A stretch of 64,000 bases of DNA from Euonymus europaeus (taxonomy: Eukaryota; Streptophyta; Magnoliopsida; Celastrales; Celastraceae), in NCBI GenBank assembly GCA_963580455.1, contig OY756962.1, forward strand, positions 12,976,001 to 13,040,000. The letters run 5' to 3'. This document shows, in pieces, positions 1 to 11,902 of the stretch. The position numbers and the translations under genes are program-made. The notes beneath the pieces were generated by a model that was not told the origin of the DNA, did no database searches, and worked only from the letters and a program-made list of their open reading frames with translations. The stretch's first letter is position 1. Each line of letters starts with the position of its first letter.

Positions 1-1190
1 ACCATCTTTCTATGACAAATGGACAAAACCGTTAAAAGCCCCTCCATAGAGAGAGTTGAGCAACTTCGGTCAATCAAAGTTGCTGGTTGTACACTTTTTA
101 TTGTTATTCTATGTCAAATTTTATGAGTATAAGATTCCAAGATTATTTCTATTCCAAATCGCCAACTTTCTATGAGAAATGGACAAAACCGTTAAAAGCT
201 CCTCGTAGAGAGAGTTGAGCAACTTCGAACTATCAAAGTTGCTCGATGTACACTTTTTATTGTTCCTCTATGTTAAATTTTATGAGTATAAGCTTCCTAG
301 ATTATTTCGATGCCAAAAAACGAACTTTTTTACGACAAATGGATAAAACCGTTAAAAGCTCCTCTATAGAGAGAGTGGAGCAACTTCGAACCATCAAAGT
401 TGCTCGGTGTTCATTTTTTATTGTTTTTCTATGTCAAATTTTACGAGTATAAGCTTCCAAGATTATTTCGATGCCAAAACACCAACTTTTTATCACAAAT
501 GGACAAAACCGTTAAAAGCTCCTCCATAGAGAGAGTTGAGCAACTTCGGACCAACAAAGTTGCTCGGGATACACTTTTAATTGTTCTTCAATGTCAAATT
601 TTACAAGTATAAGCTTCCCAGATTATTTCGATGCCAAAAAATTAACTTCTTTCGACAAATGGACAAAACCGTTAAAAGCCCCTCCATAGAGAGAGATGAG
701 CATTTTCGGACCATCAAAGTTGCTCGGCGTACACCTTTTATTGTTATTCTATGTAAAATTTTATGAGTATAAGCTTCCAAGATTATTTGGATTCCAATTC
801 ACCAACTTTCTATGAGAAATGGACAAAACTGTTAAAAGTTCCTCCGTAGAGAGAGTTGAGCAACTTCGATGGTTCGAAGTTGCTCGATGTACACTTTTTA
901 TTGTTCTTCTATGTCAAATTTTACGAGTATAAGCTTCCAAGATTATTTCGATGCCAAAACACCAACTTTTTATCACAAATGGACAAAATCGTTAAAAGCC
1001 CCTCCATAGAGAGAGTTGAGCAACTTCGGACCAACAAAGTTGCTCGGGATACACTTTTTATTGTTCTTCTATGTCAAATTCTACGAGTATAAGCTTCCTA
1101 GATTATTTCGATGCTAAAACACCATCTTTCCTTGACAAATGGACAAAACCGTTAAAAGCTCCTCCATAGAGAGAGTTGAGCAACTTCGGA
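1..1190 (+). repeat. Segment duplicated at 10,713-11,902 (offset ~10,712 bp), copy 1
   Basis: The order of about seven distinctive monomers is repeated at 10,713-11,902. They include the gtcaatcaaagttgctgg form, the cctcgtagag 2-bp deletion, the attaacttctt form and the gatggttcgaa form. Copies differ by scattered substitutions and a 1-bp indel or two. Similarity ends where this copy has an accaacaaag, cagtttttattgctc monomer and the partner has an accatcaaag monomer. The left end is cut by the window, so the full unit may be longer. Confidence 0.8.
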
Positions 1191-2089
1191 CCAACAAAGT
1201 TGCTCGGGATACAGTTTTTATTGCTCTTCTTTGTCAAATTTTACCAGTATAAGCTTCCTAGATTTTTCGATGCTAAAACACCATCTTTCTATGACAAAAG
1301 GACAAAACCGTTAAAAGCCCCTCAATAGAGAGAGTTGGGCAACTTCGGACCATCAAAGTTGCTCGGTGTAAACTTTTTTTTGTTCTTCTATGTCAAATTT
1401 TACGAGTATAAGCTTTCATGATTATTTCGATGCCAAAACACCAACTTTTTATCACAAATGGACAAAACCGTTAAAAGCTCCTACATAAAGAGAGTTGAGC
1501 AACTTCGGACCAACAAAGTTCCTCGGGATACACTTTTTATTGTTCTTCTATGTTAAATTTTAAGAGTATAAGCTTCCTAGATTATTTCGATGCCAAAAAA
1601 CGAACTTTTTAACACAAATTGACAAAACCGTTAAAAGCCCCTCCATAGAGAGAGTTGAGCAACTTCGGACCATCAATGTTGCTCGATGTACACTTTTTAT
1701 TGTTCTTCTATGTCAAATTTTACGAGTATAAGCTTCCAAGATTATTTCGATGCCAAAAAACCAACTTTTTATCAAAAATGGACAAAACCGTTAAAAGCTC
1801 CTCTGTAGAGAGAGTTGAGCAATTTCGGACCATCAAAGTTGCTCGGTGTACACTTTTTATTGTTCTTCTATGTTAAATTTTAAGAGTATAAGCTTCCTAG
1901 ATTATTTCGATGCCAAAAAACGAACTTTTTACGACAAATGGACAAAACTGTTAAAAGCCCCTCCATAGAGAGAGTTGAGCAACTTCGGACCATCAAAGTT
2001 GCTCGGGATACACTTTTTATTGTTCTTCTATGTCAAATTTTACGAGTATAAGCTTCCTAGATTATTTCGATGCTAAAACACCATCTTTC

Positions 2090-2640
2090 TATGACAAATG
2101 GACAAAACCGTTAAAAGCTCTTCCATAGAGAGAGTTGAGGAACTTCGGACCAACAAAGTTGCTCGGTGTACACTTTTTATGGTTATTCTATGTCAAATTT
2201 TATGAGTATAAGCTTCCAAGATTATTTCGATGCCAAAACACCAACTTTTTATCAAAAATGGACAAAACCGTTAAAAGCTCCTTTATAGAGAGAGTTGAGC
2301 AATTTCGGACGAACAAAGTTGTCGGGATACACTTTTTATTGTTCTTTTTTGTCAAATTTTACGAGTATAAGCTTCCTAGATTATTTCGATGCTAAAACAC
2401 CATCTTTCTATGACAAATGGACAAAACCGTTAAAAGCCCCTCCATAGAGAGAGTTGAGCAACTTCGGTCAATCAAAGTTGCTGGTAGTACACTTTTTATT
2501 GTTATTCTATGTCAAATTTTATGAGTATAAGATTCCAAGATTATTTCTATTCCAAATCGCCAACTTTCTATGAGAAATGGACAAAACCGTTAAAAGCTCC
2601 TCGTAGAGAGAGTTGAGCAACTTCGAACTATCAAAATTGC
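2090..2640 (+). repeat. Segment duplicated at 12,963-13,513 (offset ~10,873 bp)
   Basis: The sequence gaggaacttcggaccaac, then a tatggttattc monomer, the 1-bp-deleted gttgtcggg monomer, the gtcaatcaaagttgctgg monomer and the cctcgtagag monomer recurs in the same order at 12,963-13,513. With the 10,712-bp pair it suggests remnants of a supra-repeat of about 10.7-10.9 kb. Confidence 0.75.
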
Positions 2641-4329
2641 TCGATGTACACTTTTTATTGTTCTTCTATGTCAAATTTTACGAGTATAAGCTTCCCAGAT
2701 TATTTCGATGCCAAAAAATTAACTTCTTACGACAAATGGACAAAACCGTTAAAAGCCCCTCCATAGAGAGAGATGAGCATTTTCGGACCATCAAAGTTGC
2801 TCGGTGTACACCTTTTATTGTTATTCTATGTAAAATTTTACGAGTATATGCTTCCAAGATTATTTCGATGCCAAAACACCAACTTTTTATCACAAATGGA
2901 CAAAACCGTTAAAAGCTCCTCCATAGAGAGAGTTGAGCAACTTCGGACCAACAAAGTTGCTCGAAATACACTTTTTATTGTTCTTCTGTGTCAAATTTTA
3001 CGAGTTTTAGCTTCCAAGATTATTTTGATGCCAAAACACCAACATTTTATCACAAATGGACAAAACCGTTAAAAGCCCCGACATAGAGAGAGTTGAGCAA
3101 CTTCGGACCAAGAAAGTTGCTCGGTGTACACCTTTTATTGTTATTCTATGTCAAATTTTACGAGTATAAGCTTCCTAGATTATTTCGATGCTAAAACAAA
3201 ATCTTTCTATGACAAATGGACAAAACCATTAAAAGCCCTTCCATAGAGAGAGTTGAGCAACTTCGGACCAACAAAGTTGCTCGGTGTACACTTTTTATTG
3301 TTATTCTATGTCAAATTTTATGAGTATAAGCTTCCAAGATTATTTCGATTCCAAATCACCAACTTTCTATGAAAAATGGGCAAAACCGTTAAAAGCTCCT
3401 CCGTAGAGAGAGTTGAGCAACTTCGAACCTTCAAAGTTGCTCGATGTACACTTTTTATGGTTATTCTATGTCAAATTTTATGAGTATAAGCTTCCAAGAT
3501 TATTTCGATGCCAAAACACCAACTTTTTATCAAAAATGGACAAAACCGTTAAAAGCTCCTCTATAGAGAGAGTTTAGCAATTTCGGACGAACAAAGTTGT
3601 CGGGTTACACTTTTTATTGTTCTTTTTTGTCAAATTTTACGAGTATAAGCTTCCTAGATTATTTCGATGCTAAAACACCATCTTTCTATGACAAATGGAC
3701 AAAACCGTTAAAAGCCCCTCCATAGAGAGAGTTGAGCAACTTCGGACCAACAAAGTTGCTCGGGATACACTTTTTATTGCTCTTCTTTGTCAAATTTTAC
3801 GAGTATAAGCTTCCTAGATTATTTCGATGCTAAAACACCATCTTTCCTTGACAAATGGACAAAACCGTTAAAAGCTCCTCCATAGAGAGAGTTGAGCAAC
3901 TTCGGACCAACAAAGTTGCTCGGGATACAGTTTTTATTGCTATTCTTTATCAAATTTTACCAGTATAAGCTTCCTAGATTTTTCGATGCTAAAACACCAT
4001 ATTTCTATGACAAAAGGACAAAACCGTTAAAAGCCCCTCCATAGAGAGAGTTGGGCAACTTCGGACCATCAAAGTTGCTCGGTGTAAACTTTTTTTTGTT
4101 CTTCTATGTCAAATTTTACGAGTATGAGCTTCCATGATTATTTCGATGCCAAAACACCAACTTTTTATCACAAATGGACAAAACCATTAAAAGCTCCTAC
4201 ATAGAGAGAGTTGAGCAACTTCGGACCAACAAAGTTCCTCGAGATACACTTTTTATTGTTCTTCTATGTTAAATTTTAAGAGTATAAGCTTCCTAGATTA
4301 TTTCGATGCCAAAAAACGAACTTTTTACG

Positions 4330-5260
4330 ACAAATGGACAAAACCGTTAAAAGCCCTTCCATAGAGAGAGTTGAGGAACTTCGGACCAACAAAGTTGCTC
4401 GGTGTACACTTTTTATGGTTATTCTATGTCAAATTTTATGAGTATAAGCTTCCAAGATTATTTCGATGCCAAAACACCAACTTTTTATCAAAAATGGACA
4501 AAACCGTTAAAAGCTCCTCTATAGAGAGAGTTGAGCAATTTCGGACGAACAAAGTTGTCGGGATACACTTTTTATTGTTCTTTTTTGTCAAATTTTACGA
4601 GTATAAGCTTCCTAGATTATTTCGATGCTAAAACACCATCTTTCTATGACAAATGGATAAAACCGTTAAAAGCCCCTCCATAGAGAGAGTTGAGCAACTT
4701 CGGACCAACAAAGTTGCTCGGGATACAGTTTTTATTGCTCTTCTTTGTCAAATTTTATGAGTATAAGCTTCCTAGATTATTTCGATGCTAAAACACCATC
4801 TTTCCCCGACAAATGGACAAAACCGTTAAAAGCTCCTCCATAGAGAGAGTTGAGCAACTTCGAACCAACAAAGTTGCTCGGGATACACTTTTTATTGTTC
4901 TTCTTTGTTAAATTTTACGAGTATAAGCTTCCTAGATTTTTTTGATGCTAAAACACCACCTTTCTATGACAAATGGACAAAATCGTTAAAAGCCCCTCCA
5001 TAGAGAGAGTTGAGAAACTTCGGACCAACAAAGTTACTCGAAATACACTTTTTATTGTTCTTCTGTGTCAAATTTTACGAGTTTAAGCTTCCAAGATTAT
5101 TTCGATGCCAAAACACCAACATTTTATCACAAATGGACAAAACCGTTAAAAGCCCCGACATAGAGAGTGTTGAGCAACTTCGGACCAAGAAAGTTGCTCG
5201 GGATACACTTTTTATTGTTCTTCTATGTCAAATTTTATGAGTATAAGCTTCCTAGATTAT
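4330..5260 (+). repeat. Segment duplicated at 7,209-8,139 (offset 2,879 bp, 18 monomers)
   Basis: About six consecutive monomers match in order with rare markers. These are gaggaacttcgg, the gttgtcg deletion form, a ttccccgac form (near 4,802 and 7,681), a gatttttttgatgc or gattttttcgatgc form and a gttaaaagccccgac-type form. Copies differ by scattered substitutions such as gttgtcggg versus gttgtcgag. Confidence 0.78.
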
Positions 5261-5309
5261 TTCGCTGCTAAAACACCATCTTTCTATAACAAATGGACAA
5301 AACCGTTAA

Positions 5310-6990
5310 GAGCTCCTCCATAGAGAGAGTTGAGCAACTTCGGACCATCAAAGTTGCTCGTTGTACACTTTTTATTGTTCTTCTATGTCAAATTTTACGA
5401 GTATAAGCTTCCACGATTATTTCGATGCAAAAACACCAACTTTTTATCACAAATGGACAAAACCGTTAAAAGCTCCTACATAGAGAGAGTTGAGCAACTT
5501 CGGACCAACAAAGTTCCTCGGGATACACTTTTTATTGTTGTTCTATCTCAAATTTCACGAGTATAAGCTTTCCAAGATTATTTCGATGCTAAAACAAAAT
5601 CTTTCTATGACAAATGGACAAAACCATTAAAAGCCCTTCCATAGAGAGAGTTGAGCAACTTCGGACCAACAAAGTTGCTCGGTGTACACTTTTTATTGTT
5701 ATTCTATGTCAAATTTTATGAGTATATGCTTCCAAGATTATTTCGATTCCAAATCACCAACTTTCTATGAGAAATGGGCAAAACCGTTAAAAGCTCCTTC
5801 ATAGAGAGAGTTGAGCAACTTCGAACCTTCAAAGTTACTCGATGTACACTTTTTCTTGTTTTTCTATGTCAAATTTTACGAGTATAAGCTTCCAAGATTA
5901 TGTCGATGCCAAAACACAAACTTTTTATCACAAATAGACAAAACCGTTAAAAGCCCCTCCATAGAGAGAGTTGAGCAACTTCGGACCAACAAAGTTGCTC
6001 GGGATACACTTTTTATTATTCTTCTATGTTAAATTTTACGAGTATAAGCTTCCTAGATTATTTCGATGCTAAAACACCATCTTTCCTTGACAAATGGACA
6101 AAACCGTTAAAAGCTCCTCCATAGGGAGAGTTGAGCAACTTCGGACCATCAAAGTTGCTCGGTGTACACTTTTTATTGTTCTTCTATGTCAAATTTTACG
6201 AGTATAATCTTCCAAGATTATTTCGATTCCAAATCACCAACTTTCTATGAGAAATTGACAAAACCGTTAAAAGCTCCTCCATAGAGAGTGTGGAGCAACT
6301 TCGAACCATCAAAGTTGTTCGATGTACACTTTTTATTGTTCTTCTATGTTAAATTTTAAGAGTATAAGCTTCGTAGATTATTTCGACGCCAAAAAACGAA
6401 CTTTTTACGACAAATGGACAAAACCGTTAAAATCCCCTCCATAGAGAGAGTTGAGCAACTTTGGACCAACAAAGTTGCTCGGGATACACTTTTTATTGTT
6501 CTTCTATGTCAAATTTTACGAGTATAAGCTTCCTAGATTATTTCGATGCTAAAACACCAACTTTCCTTGACAAATGGACAAAACCGTTAAAAGCTCCTCC
6601 ATAGAGAGAGTTGAGCAACTTCGGACCAACAAAGTTGCTCGGGATACAGTTTTTATTGCTCTTCTTTGTCAAATTTTACCAGTATAAGCTTCCTAGATTT
6701 TTCGATTCTAAAACACCATATTTCTATGACAAAAGGACAAAACCGTTAAAAGCCCCTCCATAGAGAGAGTTGGGCAACTTCGGACCATCAAAGTTGCTCG
6801 GTGTAAACTTTTTTTTGTTCTTCTATGTCAAATTTTACGAGTATGAGCTTCCATGATTATTTCGATGCCAAAACACCAACTTTTTATCACAAATGGACAA
6901 AACCGTTAAAAGCTCCTACATAGAGAGAGTTGAGCAACTTCGGACCAACAAAGTTCCTCGGGATACACTTTTTATTGTTCTTCTATGTTA
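5310..6990 (+). repeat. Segment duplicated at 8,669-10,349 (offset 3,359 bp, 21 monomers)
   Basis: About ten consecutive monomers recur with diagnostic variants: gctcgttgtac, ctaaaacaaaatc, a gattatgtcgatgcc form, the tagggagagttgag form and the gagtgtggagcaac form. They end at the gttcctcggg monomer, where this copy reads gatacac and the partner gttacac before diverging. Confidence 0.8.
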
Positions 6991-7208
6991 AATTTTACGA
7001 GTATAAGCTTCGTAGATTATTTCGATGCCAAAAAACGAACTTTTTACGACAAATGGACAAAACTGTTAAAAGCCCCTCCATAGAGAGAGTTGACCAACTT
7101 CGGACCATCAAAGTTGCTCGGGATACACTTTTTATTGTTCTTCTATGTCAAATTTTACGAGTATAAGCTTCCTAGATTATTTCGATGCTAAAACACCATC
7201 TTTCTATG

Positions 7209-8139
7209 ACAAATGGACAAAACCGTTAAAAGCCCTTCCATAGAGAGAGTTGAGGAACTTCGGACCAACAAAGTTGCTCGGTGTACACTTTTTATGGTTA
7301 TTCTATGTCAAATTTTATGAGTATAAGCTTCCAAGATTATTTCGATGCCAAAACACCAACTTTTTATCAAAAATGGACAAAACCGTTAAAAGCTCCTCTA
7401 TAGAGAGAGTTGAGCAATTTCGGACGAACAAAGTTGTCGAGATACACTTTTTATTGTTCTTTTTTGTCAAATTTTACGAGTATAAGCTTCCTAGATTATT
7501 TCGATGCTAAAACACCATCTTTCTATGACAAATGGACAAAACCGTTAAAAGCCCCTCCATAGGGAGAGTTGAGCAACTTCGGACCAACAAAGTTGCTCGG
7601 GATACACTTTTTATTGCTCTTCTTTGTCAAATTTTACGAGTATAAGCTTCCTAGATTATTTCGATGCTAAAACACCATCTTTCCCCGACAAATGGACAAA
7701 ACCGTTAAAAGCTCCTCCATAGAGAGAGTTGAGCAACTTCGAACCAACAAAGTTGCTCGGGATACACTTTTTATTGTTCTTCTTTGTTAAATTTTACGAG
7801 TATAAGCTTCCTAGATTTTTTCGATGCTAAAACACCACCTTTCTATGACAAATGGACAAAATCGTTAAAAGCCCCTCCATAGAGAGAGTTGAGCAACTTC
7901 GGACCAACAAAGTTACCCGAAATACACTTTTTATTGTTCTTCTGTGTCAAATTTTACGAGTTTAAGCTTCCAAGATTATTTCGATGCCAAAACACCAACA
8001 TTTTATCACAAATGGACAAAACCGTTGAAAGCCCCGACATAGAGAGAGTTGAGCAACTTCGGACCAAGAAAGTTGCTCGGGATACAATTTTTATTGTTCT
8101 TCTATGTCAAATTTTACGAGTATAAGCTTCCTAGATTAT
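7209..8139 (+). repeat. Copy of 4,330-5,260 segment
   Basis: Downstream partner of the 18-monomer-offset duplication, with the same subtype order and diagnostic variants, including ttccccgac near 7,681. Confidence 0.78.
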
Positions 8140-9441
8140 TTCGATGCTAAAACACCATCTTTCTATAACAAATGGACAAAACCATTAAAAGCCCTTCCAT
8201 AGAGAGAGTTGAGCAACTTCGGACCAACAAAGTTGCTCGGTGTACACTTTTTATTGTTATTCTATGTCAAATTTTATGAGTATATGCTTCCAAGATTATT
8301 TCGATTCCAAATCACCAACTTTCTATGAGAAATGGGCAAAACCGTTAAAAGCTCCTCCATAGAGAGAGTTGAGCAACTTCGAACCTTCAAAGTTACTCGA
8401 TGTACAATTTTTCTTGTTTTTCTATGTCAAATTTTACGAGTATAAGCTTCCAAGATTATGTCGATGCCAAAACACAAACTTTTTATCACAAATAGACAAA
8501 ACCGTTAAAAGCCCCTCCATAGAGAGAGTTGAGCAACTTCGGACCAACAAAGTTGCTCGGGATACACTTTTTATTATTCTTCTATGTTAAATTTTACGAG
8601 TATAAGCTTCCTAGATTATTTCGATGCTAAAACACCATCTTTCCTTGACAAATGGACAAAACCGTTAAAAGCTCCTCCATAGAGAGAGTTGAGCAATTTC
8701 GGACCATCAAAGTTGCTCGTTGTACACTTTTTATTGTTCTTCTATGTCAAATTTTACGAGTATAAGCTTCCACGATTATTTCGATGCAAAAACACCAACT
8801 TTTTATCACAAATGGACAAAACCGTTAAAAGCTCCTACATAGAGAGAGTTGAGCAACTTCGGACCAACAAAGTTCCTCGGGATACACTTTTTATTGCTGT
8901 TCTATGTCAAATTTCACGAGTATAAGCTTTCCAAGATTATTTCGATGCTAAAACAAAATCTTTCTATGACAAATGGACAAAACCGTTAAAAGCCCTTCCA
9001 TAGAGAGAGTTGAGCAACTTCGGACCAACAAAGTTGCTCGGTGTACACTTTTTATTGTTATTCTATGTCAAATTTTATGAGTATATGCTTCCAAGATTAT
9101 TTCGATTCCAAATCACCAACTTTCTATGAGAAATGGGCAAAACCGTTAAAAGCTCCTCCATAGAGAGAGTTGAGCAACTTCGAACCTTCAAAGTTACTCG
9201 ATGTACAATTTTTCTTGTTTTTCTATGTCAAATTTTACGAGTATAAGCTTCCAAGATTATGTCGATGCCAAAACACAAACTTTTTATCACAAATAGACAA
9301 AACCGTTAAAAGCCCCTCCATAGAGAGAGTTGAGCAACTTCGGACCAACAAAGTTGCTCGGGATACACTTTTTATTATTCTTCTATGTTAAATTTTACGA
9401 GTATAAGCTTCCTAGATTATTTCGATGCTAAAACACCATCT
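8140..9441 (+). repeat. Five-monomer tandem duplication (offset 801 bp)
   Basis: The block at 8,140-8,640 recurs at 8,941-9,441. It contains the gtatatgcttcc monomer, the gttactcgatgtacaattt monomer and the gattatgtcgatgcc monomer followed by a ctttttattattcttc form. The two copies share the gtacaattttt variant, which the related copy at 5,844 lacks. This local duplication therefore postdates the 3.36-kb one. Confidence 0.75.
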
Positions 9442-10349
9442 TTCCTTGACAAATGGACAAAACCGTTAAAAGCTCCTCCATAGGGAGAGTTGAGCAACTT
9501 CGGACCATCAAAGTTGCTCGGTGTACACTTTTTATTGTTCTTCTATGTCAAATTTTATGAGTATAATCTTCCAAGATTATTTCGATTCCAAATCACCAAC
9601 TTTCTATGAGAAATGGACAAAACCGTTAAAAACTCCTCCATAGAGAGTGTGGAGCAACTTCGAACCATCAAAGTTGTTCGATGTACACTTTTTATTGTTC
9701 TTCTATGTTAAATTTTTAGAGTATAAGCTTCATAGATTATTTCGATGCCAAAAAACGAACTTTTTACGACAAATGGACAAAACCGTTAAAAGCCCCTCCA
9801 TAGAGAGAGTTATGCAACTTCGGACCAACAAAGTTGCTCGGGATACACTTTTTATTGTTCTTCTATGTCAAATTTTACGAGTATAAGCTTCCTAGATTAT
9901 TTCGATGCTAAAACACCATCTTTCCTTGACAAATGGACAAAACCGTTAAAAGCTCCTCCATAGAGAGAGTTGAGCAACTTCGGACCAACAAAGTTGCTCG
10001 GGATACAGTTTTTATTGCTCTTCTTTGTCAAATTTTACCAGTATAAGCTTCCTAGATTTTTCGATGCTAAAACACCATCTTTCTATGACAAAAGGACAAA
10101 ACCATTAAAAGCCCCTCCATAGAGAGAGTTGGGCAACTTCGGACCATCAAAGTTGCTCGGTGTAAACTTTTTTTTGTTCTTCTATGTCAAATTTTACGAG
10201 TATAAGCTTCCATGATTATTTCGATGCCAAAACACCAACTTTTTATCACAAATGGACAAAACCGTTAAAAGCTCCTACATAGAGAGAGTTGAGCAACTTC
10301 GGACCAACAAAGTTCCTCGGGTTACACTTTTTATTGTTCTTCTATGTTA
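8669..10349 (+). repeat. Copy of 5,310-6,990 segment
   Basis: Second copy of the 21-monomer-offset duplication. Its left part is also related to 8,140-8,640 through an additional five-monomer duplication, so the two duplications overlap. Confidence 0.78.
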
Positions 10350-10712
10350 AATTTTAAGAGTATAGGCTTCCTAGATTATTTCGATGCCAAAACACCATCT
10401 TTCTATGACAAATGGACAAAATCGTTAAAAGCCCTTCCATAGAGAGAGTTGAGGAACTTCGGACCAACAAAGTTGCTCGATGTACACTTTTTATTGTTAT
10501 TCTATGTCAAATTTTATGAGTATAAGCTTCCAAGATTATTTCGATGCCAAAACACCAACTTTTTATCAAAAATGGACAAAACCGTTAAAAGCTCCTCTAT
10601 AGAGAGAGTTGAGCAATTTCGGACGAACAAAGTTGTCGGGATACACTTTTTATTGTTCTTTTTTGTCAAATTTTACGAGTATAAGCTTCCTAGATTATTT
10701 CGATGCTAAAAC

Positions 10713-11902
10713 ACCATCTTTCTATGACAAATGGACAAAACCGTTAAAAGCCCCTCCTTAGAGAGAGTTGAGCAACTTCGGTCAATCAAAGTTGCTGGTT
10801 GTACACTTTTTATTGTTATTCTATGTCAAATTTTATGAGTATAAGATTCCAAGATTATTTCTATTCCAAATCGCCAACTTTCTATGAGAAATGGACAAAA
10901 CCGTTAAAAGCTCCTCGTAGAGAGAGTTGAGCAACTTCGAACTATCAAAGTTGCTCGATGTACACTTTTTATTGTTCTTCTATGTTAAATTTTATGAGTA
11001 TAAGCTTACTAGATTATTTCGATGCCAAAAAATGAACTTTTTTACGACAAATGGATAAAACCGTTAAAAGCTCCACTATAGAGAGAGTGGAGCAACTTCA
11101 GACCATCAAAGTTGCTCGGTGTTCATTTTTTATTGTTTTTCTATGTCAAATTTTACGAGTATAAGCTTCCAAGATTATTTCGATGCCAAAACAACAACTT
11201 TTTATCACAAATGGACAAAACCGTTAAAAGCTCCTCCATAGAGAGAGTTGAGCAACTTCGAACCAACAAAGTTGCTCGGGATACACTTTTAATTGTTCTT
11301 CTATGTCAAATTTTATGAGTATAAGCTTCCCAGATTATTTCGATGCCAAAAAATTAACTTCTTACGACAAATGGACAAAACCGTTAAAAGCCCCTCCATA
11401 GAGAGAGATGAGCATTTTCGGACCATCAAAGTTGCTCGGTGTACTCCTTTTATTGTTATTCTATGTAAAATTTTATGAGTATAAGCTTCCAAGATTATTT
11501 CTATTCCAATTCACCAACTTTCTATGAGAAATGGACAAAACCGTTAAAAGTTCCTCCATAGAGAGAGTTGAGCAACTTCGATGGTTCGAAATTGCTCGAT
11601 GTACACTTTTTATTGTTCTTCTATGTCAAATTTTACGAGTATAAGCTTCCAAGATTATTTCGATTCCAAAACACCAACTTTTTATCACAAATGGACAAAA
11701 TCGTTAAAAGCCCCTCCATAGAGAGAGTTGAGCAACTTCTGACCAACAAAGTTGCTCGGGATACACTTTTTATTGTTCTTCTATGTCAAATTTTACGAGT
11801 GTAAGCTTCCTAGATTATTTCGATGCCAAAACACCGTCTTTCCTTGACAAATGGACAAAACCGTTAAAAGCTCCTCCATAGAGAGAGTTGAGCAACTTCA
11901 GA
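10713..11902 (+). repeat. Segment duplicated at 1-1,190, copy 2
   Basis: Second copy of the block starting at base 1. It carries the same rare variants in the same order, for example cttcgatggttcga near 11,577, matching 865. This places a related unit about 10.7 kb downstream. Confidence 0.8.

Noticed and set aside
2678..2893. Minus-strand open frames near 2,678-2,893 and 11,953-12,168
   Set aside because: They are antisense readings of the same two duplicated monomers with no independent support.
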